A stretch of 5,313 bases of DNA from CAZMNF01 sp964567595 (GCA_964567595.1 CAZMNF010000073.1:1-5313); one strand, 5' to 3'. Shown: positions 1 through 5,313, counted from the stretch's first letter. Program-made: numbers and translations. Notes: generated from the sequence alone by a model not told the origin.

Positions 1-963
1 CCCGGCCCTGGCGAAGCTCGGATTCGCATCGAGGCCACCGGCGTCGCGTTCGCCGACGTGCTGATGCGCGCGGGCCTCTACCCGGGGACGCCGAAGGTCC
101 CGTTTGCGCCCGGCTATGACGTCGTCGGCGTGGTCGATCGACTCGGCGAGGGCGTGGCTGACTGGCAGCCGGGCGATCGCGTGGCGGCGCTGCCGGTCTT
201 CGGCGGCTACGCCGACTATCTCAATTGGCCAGCCGAGGATCTCTTCCGCGTTCCCGACGAACTCGATGCTGATGTGGCCGTCAGCCTGGTGCTCAACTAC
301 ACGACGGCCTATCAGATGCTCCATCGGATCGCAGACGTTCCGTCAGGCGGGCGCATTCTGATCCACGGCGCGGCCGGCGGCGTCGGCACGGCGATGCTTC
401 AGCTGGCACGTCTGGACGGGATTATCGCCTACGGAACGGCTTCGAAGCCCAAGCATGACCTGATCCGCGAGCTGGGCGCCACGCCGATTGACTATCGAAG
501 CGAGGACTTTGTGGCACAAGTCCAGGAGCTGACGGACGGGGAAGGCGTCGACGCCGCCTTTGACCCCATTGGCGGTTCGAATTGGCGACGCTCGTATCGC
601 ACGCTGAAGCGGGGCGGCCATCTGGTGGCCTATGGGATGTCGACCTTGCTGGAAGCGGGTGGCCTCCAGCGCCGGATAACGGCGCTGTCGAGCTTTGCTC
701 AGCTCGGCTGGCTCAAGCTGGTCCCCAATGGTCGAGGGTCGAGCTTCTACACCATCACGGGCCTCAAGACAAAGCGTCCCGAGTGGTTCGGCGCCGACCT
801 CGAACGGCTTTTCCGACTAAGCGCAAGCGGGGCGATCGAGCCCGTCATCGGCGAGCGGATGCCCCTTGATCAAGCGGCCCATGCGCACCGGCTACTCGAG
901 AACGCCGAAGTGCGCGGCAAGGTCGTCCTTGTCTGTGACGAGGAAGGCGGATCACTGGGATGA
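1..963 (+). CDS. Quinone oxidoreductase-like MDR family dehydrogenase, 5' end cut by window
   Basis: The reading frame is open from base 1, so the gene starts outside the window; about 25-35 N-terminal residues are probably missing and 320 are visible. The N-terminal GroES-like domain shows a FADVLMRAGLYPG segment, then PGYDVVG and QPGDRV. The Rossmann nucleotide-binding domain carries GAAGGVG at visible residues 123-129, followed by ASKPKHD and a GGSNW...LKRGGHLVAYG stretch. The C-terminus has the usual LENAEVRGKVVLV ending. GYD replaces the GHE of zinc alcohol dehydrogenases and no structural-zinc cysteine cluster is visible, which places it with the zinc-independent quinone oxidoreductase (zeta-crystallin) branch. 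That branch generally reduces quinones or enones with NADPH in the cytosol; the Ser/Lys residues after the second Rossmann strand fit NADPH, by inference. Its TGA overlaps the ATG of the downstream NADH dehydrogenase gene, so the two are probably co-transcribed and coupled. The exact substrate is unknown. Confidence 0.88.
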   Translation, partial: PGPGEARIRIEATGVAFADVLMRAGLYPGTPKVPFAPGYDVVGVVDRLGEGVADWQPGDRVAALPVFGGYADYLNWPAEDLFRVPDELDADVAVSLVLNYTTAYQMLHRIADVPSGGRILIHGAAGGVGTAMLQLARLDGIIAYGTASKPKHDLIRELGATPIDYRSEDFVAQVQELTDGEGVDAAFDPIGGSNWRRSYRTLKRGGHLVAYGMSTLLEAGGLQRRITALSSFAQLGWLKLVPNGRGSSFYTITGLKTKRPEWFGADLERLFRLSASGAIEPVIGERMPLDQAAHAHRLLENAEVRGKVVLVCDEEGGSLG

Positions 964-2249
964 GCAAGCAACATCGCGTCGTCATCATCGGCGGAGGCTT
1001 CGGAGGGTTGGAAGCCGCTAAAGCGCTCGGCAAGGCGCCGGTCGACGTCACGCTGATCGATCGGCGAAATTTCCACCTCTTCCAGCCGCTGTTGTATCAG
1101 GTCGCCACGGGCGGCCTCTCGCCGGCCAACATTGCCGCGCCGCTGCGCGGCATCCTCAAGCCCTACCGGAATGTCGACGTCGTGCTGGGCGACGTCGTCG
1201 ACATCCGGGTCAACGATGGCGACGTCGTGCTGCGCGACGGCGAGACGGTTCCCTATGACTCGTTGATCGTCTCAGCGGGAGCAACTCATCACTATTTCGG
1301 CAATGACGCCTGGGTCGAGCACGCGCCCGGGCTGAAGACGATCGAGAACGCCACGGAGATCCGAAGTCGCATGCTGCGGGCCTTTGAAGCGGCCGAGCGC
1401 GAGGGCGATACTGCCACGGCGCGAGCTTGGCTCACGTTCGTCATCGTCGGTGCGGGGCCGACGGGCGTCGAATTGGCCGGGGCCCTGGCCGAGATCGCCA
1501 AGGACACCCTCCGTCACGATTTCCGGCACATCGACCCGACCCGCGCTCGGATCCTGCTCGTCGAAGGTGTCGATCGCGTGCTGCCTCCGTATCCGCCAGA
1601 GCTGTCTCGGCGGGCCAGGACGTCGCTGGAGCAGCTTGGGGTGGACGTGCGCACCGGCACGATGGTCTCGGACATCCAGCCCGACTCGGTGGCGCTGACG
1701 ACGGGCGATGAGTCGGAGCAGGTCGCCACGCACACGGTCATCTGGGCGGCAGGCGTCAAGGCGTCGCCTTTGGGCCAAGTCCTCGCCGATCAGACCGGGG
1801 CTGACCAGGATCGCCCCGGCCGCATCATCGTCGAACCTGACTGCACGGTGCCCGATCATCCGGAGATCTTCGTCGTCGGCGACCTGGCGCACCACGCTCA
1901 TCAGTCGGCGGAGCCGTTGCCGGGCGTTGCGCCGGTCGCCATTCAGCAAGGCCGCTTTGCCGCGCGGGCCATCCGAGCTCGCCTCAAGGGCCAATCCGTC
2001 GGGGCGTTCCGATACCGGGATCTCGGCAACATGGCCGTGATCGGCCGGCACGCCGCGGTTGCGGATATCCGGGGGCTCAAGCTGTCGGGCTATCTGGCTT
2101 GGCTGGCGTGGCTGTTCATTCACCTGATGAAACTGGTCGGGTTCGAGAACCGGGCTTTGGTGTTCATGCAATGGGCCTGGCGTTACCTGACGCATAACCG
2201 CACGGCCCGTTTGATCACGCACCGGTGGGGCGATCCGCGCTCGGACTAA
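960..2249 (+). CDS. ndh: Type II NADH:quinone oxidoreductase (NDH-2)
   Basis: This 429-residue protein is full length for single-subunit, non-proton-pumping NADH dehydrogenases, which pass electrons from NADH through FAD to membrane quinone. The FAD-binding motif GGGFGG is at residues 11-16, with the ribose-binding acid D34 after it and a family-typical HLFQPLLYQVATGGLS at 39-54. The second, NADH-binding Rossmann motif GAGPTG is at 164-169 with conserved E171, and E202 ends its second strand. IWAAGV (261-266), VVGDLA (305-310, FAD-contacting D308) and APVAIQQG (324-331, quinone-site glutamines 329-330) follow in the usual order. The C-terminus has a hydrophobic YLAWLAWLFIHLMKLVGF segment and then QWAWRYLTHNRTARLI, the usual membrane-anchoring tail. 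No EF-hand insertion is present. The ATG overlaps the upstream gene's TGA, and AGGAAGGCGG at 941-950 is a plausible ribosome binding site. It is presumably a peripheral protein on the inner face of the cytoplasmic membrane. A related flavin oxidoreductase with another acceptor is less likely. Confidence 0.93.
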   Translation: MSKQHRVVIIGGGFGGLEAAKALGKAPVDVTLIDRRNFHLFQPLLYQVATGGLSPANIAAPLRGILKPYRNVDVVLGDVVDIRVNDGDVVLRDGETVPYDSLIVSAGATHHYFGNDAWVEHAPGLKTIENATEIRSRMLRAFEAAEREGDTATARAWLTFVIVGAGPTGVELAGALAEIAKDTLRHDFRHIDPTRARILLVEGVDRVLPPYPPELSRRARTSLEQLGVDVRTGTMVSDIQPDSVALTTGDESEQVATHTVIWAAGVKASPLGQVLADQTGADQDRPGRIIVEPDCTVPDHPEIFVVGDLAHHAHQSAEPLPGVAPVAIQQGRFAARAIRARLKGQSVGAFRYRDLGNMAVIGRHAAVADIRGLKLSGYLAWLAWLFIHLMKLVGFENRALVFMQWAWRYLTHNRTARLITHRWGDPRSD

Positions 2250-2252
2250 GCC

Positions 2253-2534
2253 CTAGGACTCCATCCCGATAGAAAACATCGCCTCCAGGTCGTGTCGCGA
2301 GAACGCCCGGAACGCGATGAGCGTCTCGGTTTGCTCGATGCCGTCGATGTGGACCAGTTGATTGGTGACAACCTCGGCGAGGTCGTCGTTCGTCTCCACC
2401 CGTAGAATGGCGACGAGGTCGAAGCGCCCGCCGACGGAGTAGACTTCCGCGACCCCGTCGATCTCCACAAGCTGCTCGGCAACGTTGTTGACGGCCTTAG
2501 GCTCGACGTTCATCAACACGATGGACGTGACCAT
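2253..2534 (-). CDS. Stand-alone RAM domain protein (Lrp/AsnC ligand-binding domain)
   Basis: This 93-residue protein is a single alpha/beta domain of the RAM type (regulation of amino acid metabolism), the effector-binding half of Lrp/AsnC regulators. No helix-turn-helix DNA-binding domain is present. The signature runs through GVAEVYSVGGRFDLVAILR at residues 27-45, then VTNQLVHIDGIEQTETLIAF. Family members form dimers or higher rings and bind amino acids or other small ligands at subunit interfaces; the ligand here is unknown. A longer reading is possible from an ATG at 2558. I chose the ATG at 2534 because GGGAGGT lies six bases upstream of it and because the domain begins there. It sits 30 bases after the DMT transporter gene on the same strand, suggesting an operon. 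It converges on ndh with only three bases between the two stop codons. Confidence 0.87.
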   Translation of the reverse strand: MVTSIVLMNVEPKAVNNVAEQLVEIDGVAEVYSVGGRFDLVAILRVETNDDLAEVVTNQLVHIDGIEQTETLIAFRAFSRHDLEAMFSIGMES

Positions 2535-2540
2535 GCTGGC

Positions 2541-2547
2541 ACCTCCC
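2541..2547 (-). promoter_or_regulatory. Ribosome binding site that sets the RAM gene start
   Basis: On the minus strand this reads GGGAGGT, six bases before the ATG at 2534. The alternative upstream in-frame ATG at 2558 would place this site inside the coding region and has no comparable Shine-Dalgarno of its own. The site therefore supports the shorter 93-residue protein. Confidence 0.75.
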
Positions 2548-2564
2548 GATGGCCTCATTGTGCG

Positions 2565-3482
2565 TCATTGGTTGATCAAGACCAAGGCGAGGATCGTTAA
2601 ACCGACAGCAGCCTTCTCCAGATGGTTGAGGCGCTCGCCGAAGATCGTGACACCGACGATGTTGATCACGAGGATCGTCCCGGCGCCGAACGCGGGAAAC
2701 GCCACGGCTGCCGGGATCGTCTCCAGCGCACGAATGAGAAAGAACGAGGAGAAGAGGTTCGGCACGCCGACCAATAGGCCTGTCAGCAGGTCGCGTCGCT
2801 GGACGGCGCGCGGGCTTCGCAGCGTCGTGACGAGGCTGTAGCCGAACGCCGAGGCGAACGTCACGAGCAAGAAGAGCGACTGGTGATCCAGCCAGCCGTA
2901 CTTCTGGAACACTTTGTTGCTGAACTCGGCGATGCCCCCGAACAGGAACAACAGCACGAGGCTCAGCCGAAGGACGCGTTCGGCGTTCACCTCCGAGGGC
3001 CAATGGACGATGACGATGGATAGGAGCGCCAGACCGATGCCCACCCACTGAACAGGTGTTGGAAATTCCTGCCAGAGCACGAGCGACAGCGACATGGGCA
3101 CCAGGATGCCGAGCTTAATGAAAGCTCCCGCGAGGCCGACGCCGTGCTCGCGGATGCTCTTCTGGTAGTAGATGAACGCCAGGAAGAAGAACGCGCCGGC
3201 GCCCAGACCGACGATCATGGCCCACAGCGCGCTCGAGGCGACCGGCAGTTTGTCGCCCGTGAGAACAAAGACGGATCGCAACTCGGCCAGCGACGCGCTC
3301 AAAGCGAAGCCGCCGTCGGGCAAGGCCAAGCCGGTCATCCCCAATAGTCCGGCACTCAGGGCCGCGGCCATGAGGTAGTTGGCTGTGGTGACCGCGTAGC
3401 GGTTCATGCCGGCCGTCTCGCTGTGCTTGAAGATGAGCGCGATGGAGGAACTGCAGACGATGGCTAAGGCGAGATGGATCAT
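2565..3482 (-). CDS. DMT superfamily (EamA-type) transporter
   Basis: This 305-residue, highly hydrophobic protein has the two-repeat layout of drug/metabolite transporters, about ten membrane helices in two EamA-like halves (roughly residues 1-142 and 153-305). It starts MIHLALAIVCSSSIALIFKHSE and ends in a short helix closing with LALVLINQ. The first half contains GAFFFLAFIYYQKSIREHGVG and GILVPMSLSLVLW. The second repeats the pattern with NLFSSFFLIRALETIPAAVA, PAFGAGTILVINIVGVTIFGE and RLNHLEKAAVGLTI, the classic glutamate-containing end of an EamA unit. A 23-residue polar extension from a TTG at 3551 is possible. I prefer the ATG at 3482 because membrane helix 1 begins immediately there, although its Shine-Dalgarno is weak. 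Family members move metabolites, amino acids, nucleotide sugars or drugs across the cytoplasmic membrane, often outward; the substrate cannot be read here. The RAM-domain gene follows 30 bases downstream and may be its functional partner. Confidence 0.87.
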   Translation of the reverse strand: MIHLALAIVCSSSIALIFKHSETAGMNRYAVTTANYLMAAALSAGLLGMTGLALPDGGFALSASLAELRSVFVLTGDKLPVASSALWAMIVGLGAGAFFFLAFIYYQKSIREHGVGLAGAFIKLGILVPMSLSLVLWQEFPTPVQWVGIGLALLSIVIVHWPSEVNAERVLRLSLVLLFLFGGIAEFSNKVFQKYGWLDHQSLFLLVTFASAFGYSLVTTLRSPRAVQRRDLLTGLLVGVPNLFSSFFLIRALETIPAAVAFPAFGAGTILVINIVGVTIFGERLNHLEKAAVGLTILALVLINQ

Positions 3483-3506
3483 CTTGTCACTGCGGATCGA
3501 TCGCGA

Positions 3507-3535
3507 TTGGCGGCAAGCCGATGGTGCGCTATGCT
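3507..3535 (+). promoter_or_regulatory. Possible sigma70-type promoter of the small membrane protein gene
   Basis: TTGGCG at 3507-3512 and TATGCT at 3530-3535 are separated by exactly 17 bases. Each hexamer matches the consensus at four of six positions. A start of transcription near 3542 would give a leader of about 35 bases before the ATG at 3577. The site lies in the 94-base divergent gap between this gene and the transporter. I found no equally good promoter for the transporter on the minus strand. It rests on pattern matching alone, and the organism's promoter consensus is unknown. Confidence 0.4.
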
Positions 3536-3576
3536 GGACGGTCGCTGCCAACGAGTGAGGAGCGATCTCGACTCCA

Positions 3577-3783
3577 ATGAAGCGCGGACGACACTTCTGG
3601 GGGCGCGTGCTGGTGCTGATCGGCGTTGCGGCCTGGGTCCCCTACGCCGTTCAGGCGTACGGCCTTGGCCAGGAGATCGTCGTCACGCCCTACCTTGTCG
3701 CCCATTTGGCTGGCGTCGTCCCGGGCGCCTTGCTGTTGCACGGCGATAAACTTCGACGGCTTGGGCGCTCTGAGGAGACTTAG
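3577..3783 (+). CDS. Small two-helix membrane protein, function unknown
   Basis: This is a 68-residue protein starting MKRGRHFWGR, followed by a hydrophobic segment at about residues 11-30 (VLVLIGVAAWVPYAVQAYGL). A short loop with LGQE comes next, then a second hydrophobic segment at about 36-56 containing HLAGVVPGALLL, and a charged tail (DKLRRLGRSEET). The basic N-terminus and basic tail predict both ends on the cytoplasmic side, by the positive-inside rule. Evidence that it is real: a well-formed membrane-hairpin composition, a plausible promoter upstream, GAGTGAGGAG at 3553-3562 as a ribosome binding site (a long 14-base spacing from GGAG), and a fit between neighbouring genes without overlap. 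I do not recognise the family with certainty. It ends 31 bases from the convergent dodecin gene, and no convincing terminator is visible in that gap. Confidence 0.72.
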   Translation: MKRGRHFWGRVLVLIGVAAWVPYAVQAYGLGQEIVVTPYLVAHLAGVVPGALLLHGDKLRRLGRSEET

Positions 3784-3814
3784 CTCAGGCGGTGGATGGA
3801 CCGAGACGCACGGG

Positions 3815-4039
3815 CTAGGCGGCGCTCTGCTCCTCGTCGAGCGTAAACCCGATGCGGACGCGGACTTGCCAGTAACTGACTTGCTGATCGTCGAGGTGAC
3901 CGCGGGTTTCCAGGACCTCGAACCAGCGAAGGTTGCGCAGGGTTTCGGCCGCGCGAGCGACGGCGTTGTCCACCGCGTCCTCAATCGATTCGGACGACGA
4001 GCCCACGAGCTCGATCGTCTTGTAGACATGATCTGACAT
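3815..4039 (-). CDS. Dodecin, flavin-binding protein
   Basis: At 74 residues it has the standard length of a dodecin, a small beta-alpha-beta-beta protein that assembles into a hollow dodecamer and binds flavins (FMN or riboflavin in bacteria), probably for storage and protection from flavin photochemistry in the cytosol. The sequence matches the family end to end: MSDHVYKTIELVGSS, then SIEDAVDNAVARAAETLRNL, then the WFEVLETRG strand, then YWQVRVRIGFTL. W39, which should stack on the flavin isoalloxazine, and Q58, which contacts it, are both present. The ATG at 4039 is preceded by an excellent AAGGAGGGA, six bases upstream. It is separated from the upstream outer-membrane-like genes by a 100-base gap holding a possible promoter, so it is probably transcribed at least partly on its own. 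FAD-dependent NDH-2 is nearby but on the other strand. Confidence 0.95.
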   Translation of the reverse strand: MSDHVYKTIELVGSSSESIEDAVDNAVARAAETLRNLRWFEVLETRGHLDDQQVSYWQVRVRIGFTLDEEQSAA

Positions 4040-4045
4040 GATGGG

Positions 4046-4054
4046 TCCCTCCTT
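4046..4054 (-). promoter_or_regulatory. Strong ribosome binding site of the dodecin gene
   Basis: On the minus strand this reads AAGGAGGGA, six bases before the dodecin ATG. It is the best Shine-Dalgarno match in the window and suggests high translation, as expected for a protein that forms an abundant dodecamer. Confidence 0.8.
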
Positions 4055-4084
4055 GTTAGCAATGGCATCGGGCTTTCAGCCTAG

Positions 4085-4113
4085 CCGATAGGATCGTGGC
4101 GACACAATTGCAA
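4085..4113 (-). promoter_or_regulatory. Possible promoter of the dodecin gene
   Basis: Read on the minus strand, TTGCAA (4113-4108) and TATCGG (4090-4085) are separated by 17 bases. They match the sigma70 consensus at four and three of six positions. Transcription from here would give a leader of roughly 40 bases to the ATG at 4039. The stretch is visibly less GC-rich than its surroundings, which suits a promoter. The -10 match is poor, so this is only a candidate. Confidence 0.3.
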
Positions 4114-4139
4114 CTGTCTTCTTGTTGGAAAGCTTGGAA

Positions 4140-4646
4140 TCAGAAGCGGACGCCGATGGTCCCGCCGATGAAGACGCCGGCTCGGGTGAGCGGCGTGAAC
4201 GACGGCTCGATGTTCTGCAACCCGATGCCCGTCTCGATGGCCAGTCGGACTAACCCGAGCATCGGCAATTCGTAGCCGGCCCCCAAGCCGAACAGGCTGA
4301 CCCACTCCGCCGTCGCTCCACTATCGACGCGCAACGCGCCGAGCCGGACGTCCAGATAAGCTCGGTTGCCCGGCTGGGCCGACGCATACCGGCGCCCCAG
4401 GATCAACAGCGTCTGTCGGCCCTCGGCGAAGCCGACGTTGAGCAGCCCCGCGCTCCCGGCTGTCCCGCGCTCCAGCGTGATCCCGCCCAGGCCGAGCAGT
4501 GACCCGGCCTTCAGTCCAACGGCCCAATGATCCTGAGCCTGGGCGGTCACCGCCGGCCAGGCGGTCAATAGCGTGATGGCCAGACCGGCCGCGACGCACA
4601 ACGACGGCCACGATGGATAGCATCGCAAGACGGACGCCACGGCCAA
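4140..4646 (-). CDS. Exported protein, probable small outer-membrane beta-barrel
   Basis: The 168-residue product begins with a long signal peptide: a hydrophobic core of about residues 16-34 (CVAAGLAITLLTAWPAVTA), then an AQA cleavage box at 35-37, so the mature protein probably starts at Q38. The mature part is rich in alternating hydrophobic/polar strands separated by short turns. It includes AYLDVRLGALRV, WVSLFGLGAGYELP, VRLAIETGIGLQNI and a final GVFIGGTIGVRF. A terminal phenylalanine after alternating residues is the usual outer-membrane barrel assembly signal, and the length suits an eight-stranded barrel. I do not recognise a specific family. The start is probably TTG at 4646: GAGGAGGTGA lies nine bases upstream and no in-frame ATG is available. 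A GTG at codon 3 or a TTG at codon 7 or 16 are alternatives. It begins two bases past the stop of the upstream gene, so the two are surely co-transcribed. Confidence 0.75.
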   Translation of the reverse strand: MAVASVLRCYPSWPSLCVAAGLAITLLTAWPAVTAQAQDHWAVGLKAGSLLGLGGITLERGTAGSAGLLNVGFAEGRQTLLILGRRYASAQPGNRAYLDVRLGALRVDSGATAEWVSLFGLGAGYELPMLGLVRLAIETGIGLQNIEPSFTPLTRAGVFIGGTIGVRF

Positions 4647-4647
4647 G

Positions 4648-5178
4648 CTAGTCGGTCACCTCCTCGGGCGAGGGGCGAAGCTCGCCCAGCAAGTCAGCGG
4701 AAACCGGGGTTCTGAATCCGACCGCAATTCCCCACCCCGTCCCGAAGGGTCGGAGCAAGAAGCCGTTCCATACGCGCACAAACAACGTCAAGGCGGCATC
4801 CTGGAGCTCGTGCTGAGCGCCGCCGATCAAGCGCAAGGCCGCCACGGGGGTCGTGGAACTCGAGTCCTGGACGCTGACGGTGGTCAACCCCAACTCGGCA
4901 CTCCCGCCGAGCGTCGGCACGATGCGCCACGGCCCTCGTTCGACCGGGGCGAGCGTGCGCTGCCCGAGCACGCTCACTCGCGTCACCTGCCGCACGTCGG
5001 ATCGTTGGTGGGTCAAGCCCAAGGAGAGGCGCACCTCCTCGGTTAGCGCATGGCTCACCAGCAACGTGGGAAAGCGTAGCGGCGGCGCTTGGAATCCCAC
5101 GTCGACGTCCGCACTCGTCGAGACGGGCCCAACCGTTAACACGAACGCGGCAGTGAGCAGTCCCAATGTCAACTTCAA
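4648..5178 (-). CDS. Exported beta-rich protein, possible outer-membrane protein, function unknown
   Basis: The 176-residue product starts MKLTLGLLTAAFVLTVGPVSTSA, a clean signal peptide with cleavage probable near residues 22-23. The mature region has alternating beta-strand-like segments such as EEVRLSLGLTHQ, GGSAELGLTTVSV, PVAALRLIGGAQHEL, AALTLFVRVWNGFLL and GWGIAVGFRTPV. The pattern resembles a small outer-membrane barrel, although it ends in an acidic tail (SPEEVTD) and not an aromatic residue. The start appears to be TTG at 5178 with a modest GGGG five bases upstream; no ATG or GTG lies in frame back to the TAA at 5257. It does not match a family that I can name. One base separates its TAG from the next gene, and its last codons contain that gene's ribosome binding site. 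The pair therefore likely acts together or arose by divergence of a shared barrel fold, although I see no clear sequence identity between them. Confidence 0.68.
   Translation of the reverse strand: MKLTLGLLTAAFVLTVGPVSTSADVDVGFQAPPLRFPTLLVSHALTEEVRLSLGLTHQRSDVRQVTRVSVLGQRTLAPVERGPWRIVPTLGGSAELGLTTVSVQDSSSTTPVAALRLIGGAQHELQDAALTLFVRVWNGFLLRPFGTGWGIAVGFRTPVSADLLGELRPSPEEVTD
4656..4665 (-). promoter_or_regulatory. Ribosome binding site inside the upstream gene, setting a TTG start
   Basis: On the minus strand this reads GAGGAGGTGA and simultaneously encodes the Glu-Glu-Val end of the upstream exported protein. It lies nine bases before the TTG at 4646. The near-perfect match makes the TTG the most likely start and implies coupled translation of the two genes. 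Confidence 0.7.
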
Positions 5179-5256
5179 TGGATCCCCATTCTCGGTCGAT
5201 GGTGACCTGACGCTTGCCGTCGCATTTGTGTTTGATTTGTCCTTGGATGTTCGGCC
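5179..5256. other. Intergenic gap with no clear signal
   Basis: This 78-base gap separates the stop of the partial gene from the TTG start of the exported protein gene. It is an open continuation in the same frame as both (26 codons without a stop), but holds no start codon. I see no inverted repeat followed by T residues and no convincing promoter. Its lower GC content around 5221-5250 is consistent with an intergenic region. Confidence 0.5.
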
Positions 5257-5313
5257 TTATCGCAACACGACGAGCTTGCGGACCTTGCTGCGCTCGACCT
5301 GGCCGTCGACGCC
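5257..5313 (-). CDS. C-terminal end of an unidentified gene, cut by window
   Basis: On the minus strand the window edge enters an open frame reading GVDGQVERSKVRKLVVLR and then TAA. Only 18 residues are visible, too few to name a function. The ending in RKLVVLR resembles the C-termini of secreted proteins with a FlgD-like or type IX sorting tail, which often finish with a basic residue, KL, hydrophobic residues and a final K or R. This is a weak resemblance. The gene runs in the same direction as the two exported-protein genes downstream and may belong to their operon. Confidence 0.45.
   Translation of the reverse strand, partial: GVDGQVERSKVRKLVVLR

Noticed and set aside
1272..2222. Long open frame (316 codons) on the minus strand opposite ndh
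   Set aside because: It is rich in Arg, Pro, Asp and Gln without domain signatures, and lies wholly antisense to a clear NDH-2 gene. It is explained by the GC-rich codon use of ndh.
2497..3048. Minus-strand 183-codon frame overlapping the transporter gene
   Set aside because: It is in another frame of the same strand as the DMT gene, with a polar, Arg/Pro-rich product. The DMT frame is convincingly membrane-protein-like.
3494..3505. GATCGATC palindrome between the divergent genes as an operator
   Set aside because: The core is a tandem GATC-type word that arises easily, and no extended symmetric arms are visible.
3768..3788. Short inverted repeat CTGAG...CTCAG at the end of the small membrane protein gene as a terminator
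   Set aside because: It is only a five-base stem with a nine-base loop, no GC-rich extension and no following T run.
3529..4068. Minus-strand 179-codon frame across the small membrane protein and dodecin
   Set aside because: It is Ser/Arg/Pro-rich low-complexity shadow coding and conflicts with the unmistakable dodecin in another frame.
4125..4139. Direct repeat TTGGAA-AGC-TTGGAA after the outer-membrane-like gene
   Set aside because: It is a six-base repeat with no hairpin and no third copy, so it is compatible with chance in a short AT-richer gap.
5168..5173. TTGACA (minus strand) as a promoter -35 box
   Set aside because: It lies within the first codons of the exported protein gene, and no -10-like hexamer occurs 16-18 bases downstream.

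Overview
The window comes from a GC-rich bacterial chromosome. It is probably a Gram-negative (diderm) organism: two adjacent genes encode small exported proteins that look like outer-membrane beta-barrels, and one of them ends in the C-terminal aromatic residue typical of barrels. Shine-Dalgarno sequences are strong and canonical (AAGGAGGG, GAGGAGGTGA), and two genes appear to start with TTG. I cannot name the species or phylum from this sequence. I see no mobile element, CRISPR array, tRNA or rRNA, and the region reads as ordinary, densely packed core and accessory metabolism.

Plus strand, 1-2249: the 3' part of a zinc-independent quinone oxidoreductase-like MDR gene overlaps by four bases (ATGA) a complete type II NADH dehydrogenase gene (ndh). 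This is a translationally coupled redox pair. The ndh stop lies only three bases from the stop of the convergent gene.

Minus strand, 3482-2253: a ten-helix-type DMT/EamA transporter is followed after 30 bases by a 93-residue stand-alone RAM (Lrp/AsnC ligand-binding) domain protein. They probably form a small operon. A metabolite exporter with an effector-binding module is a natural hypothesis, but no substrate can be read from the sequence.

Plus strand, 3577-3783: a 68-residue protein with two membrane segments lies divergent from the transporter. It is preceded by a plausible sigma70-type promoter (TTGGCG, 17-base spacer, TATGCT).

Minus strand, 5313-3815: the last 18 codons of an unidentified gene come first. 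Next are two tightly linked genes for secreted, beta-rich, probably outer-membrane proteins; the second has a TTG start whose ribosome binding site is inside the end of the first. Last comes a dodecin (flavin-binding dodecamer) gene with its own possible promoter. Dodecin (flavin storage) and NDH-2 (FAD enzyme) share flavin biology, but nothing in the layout shows that they are co-regulated.
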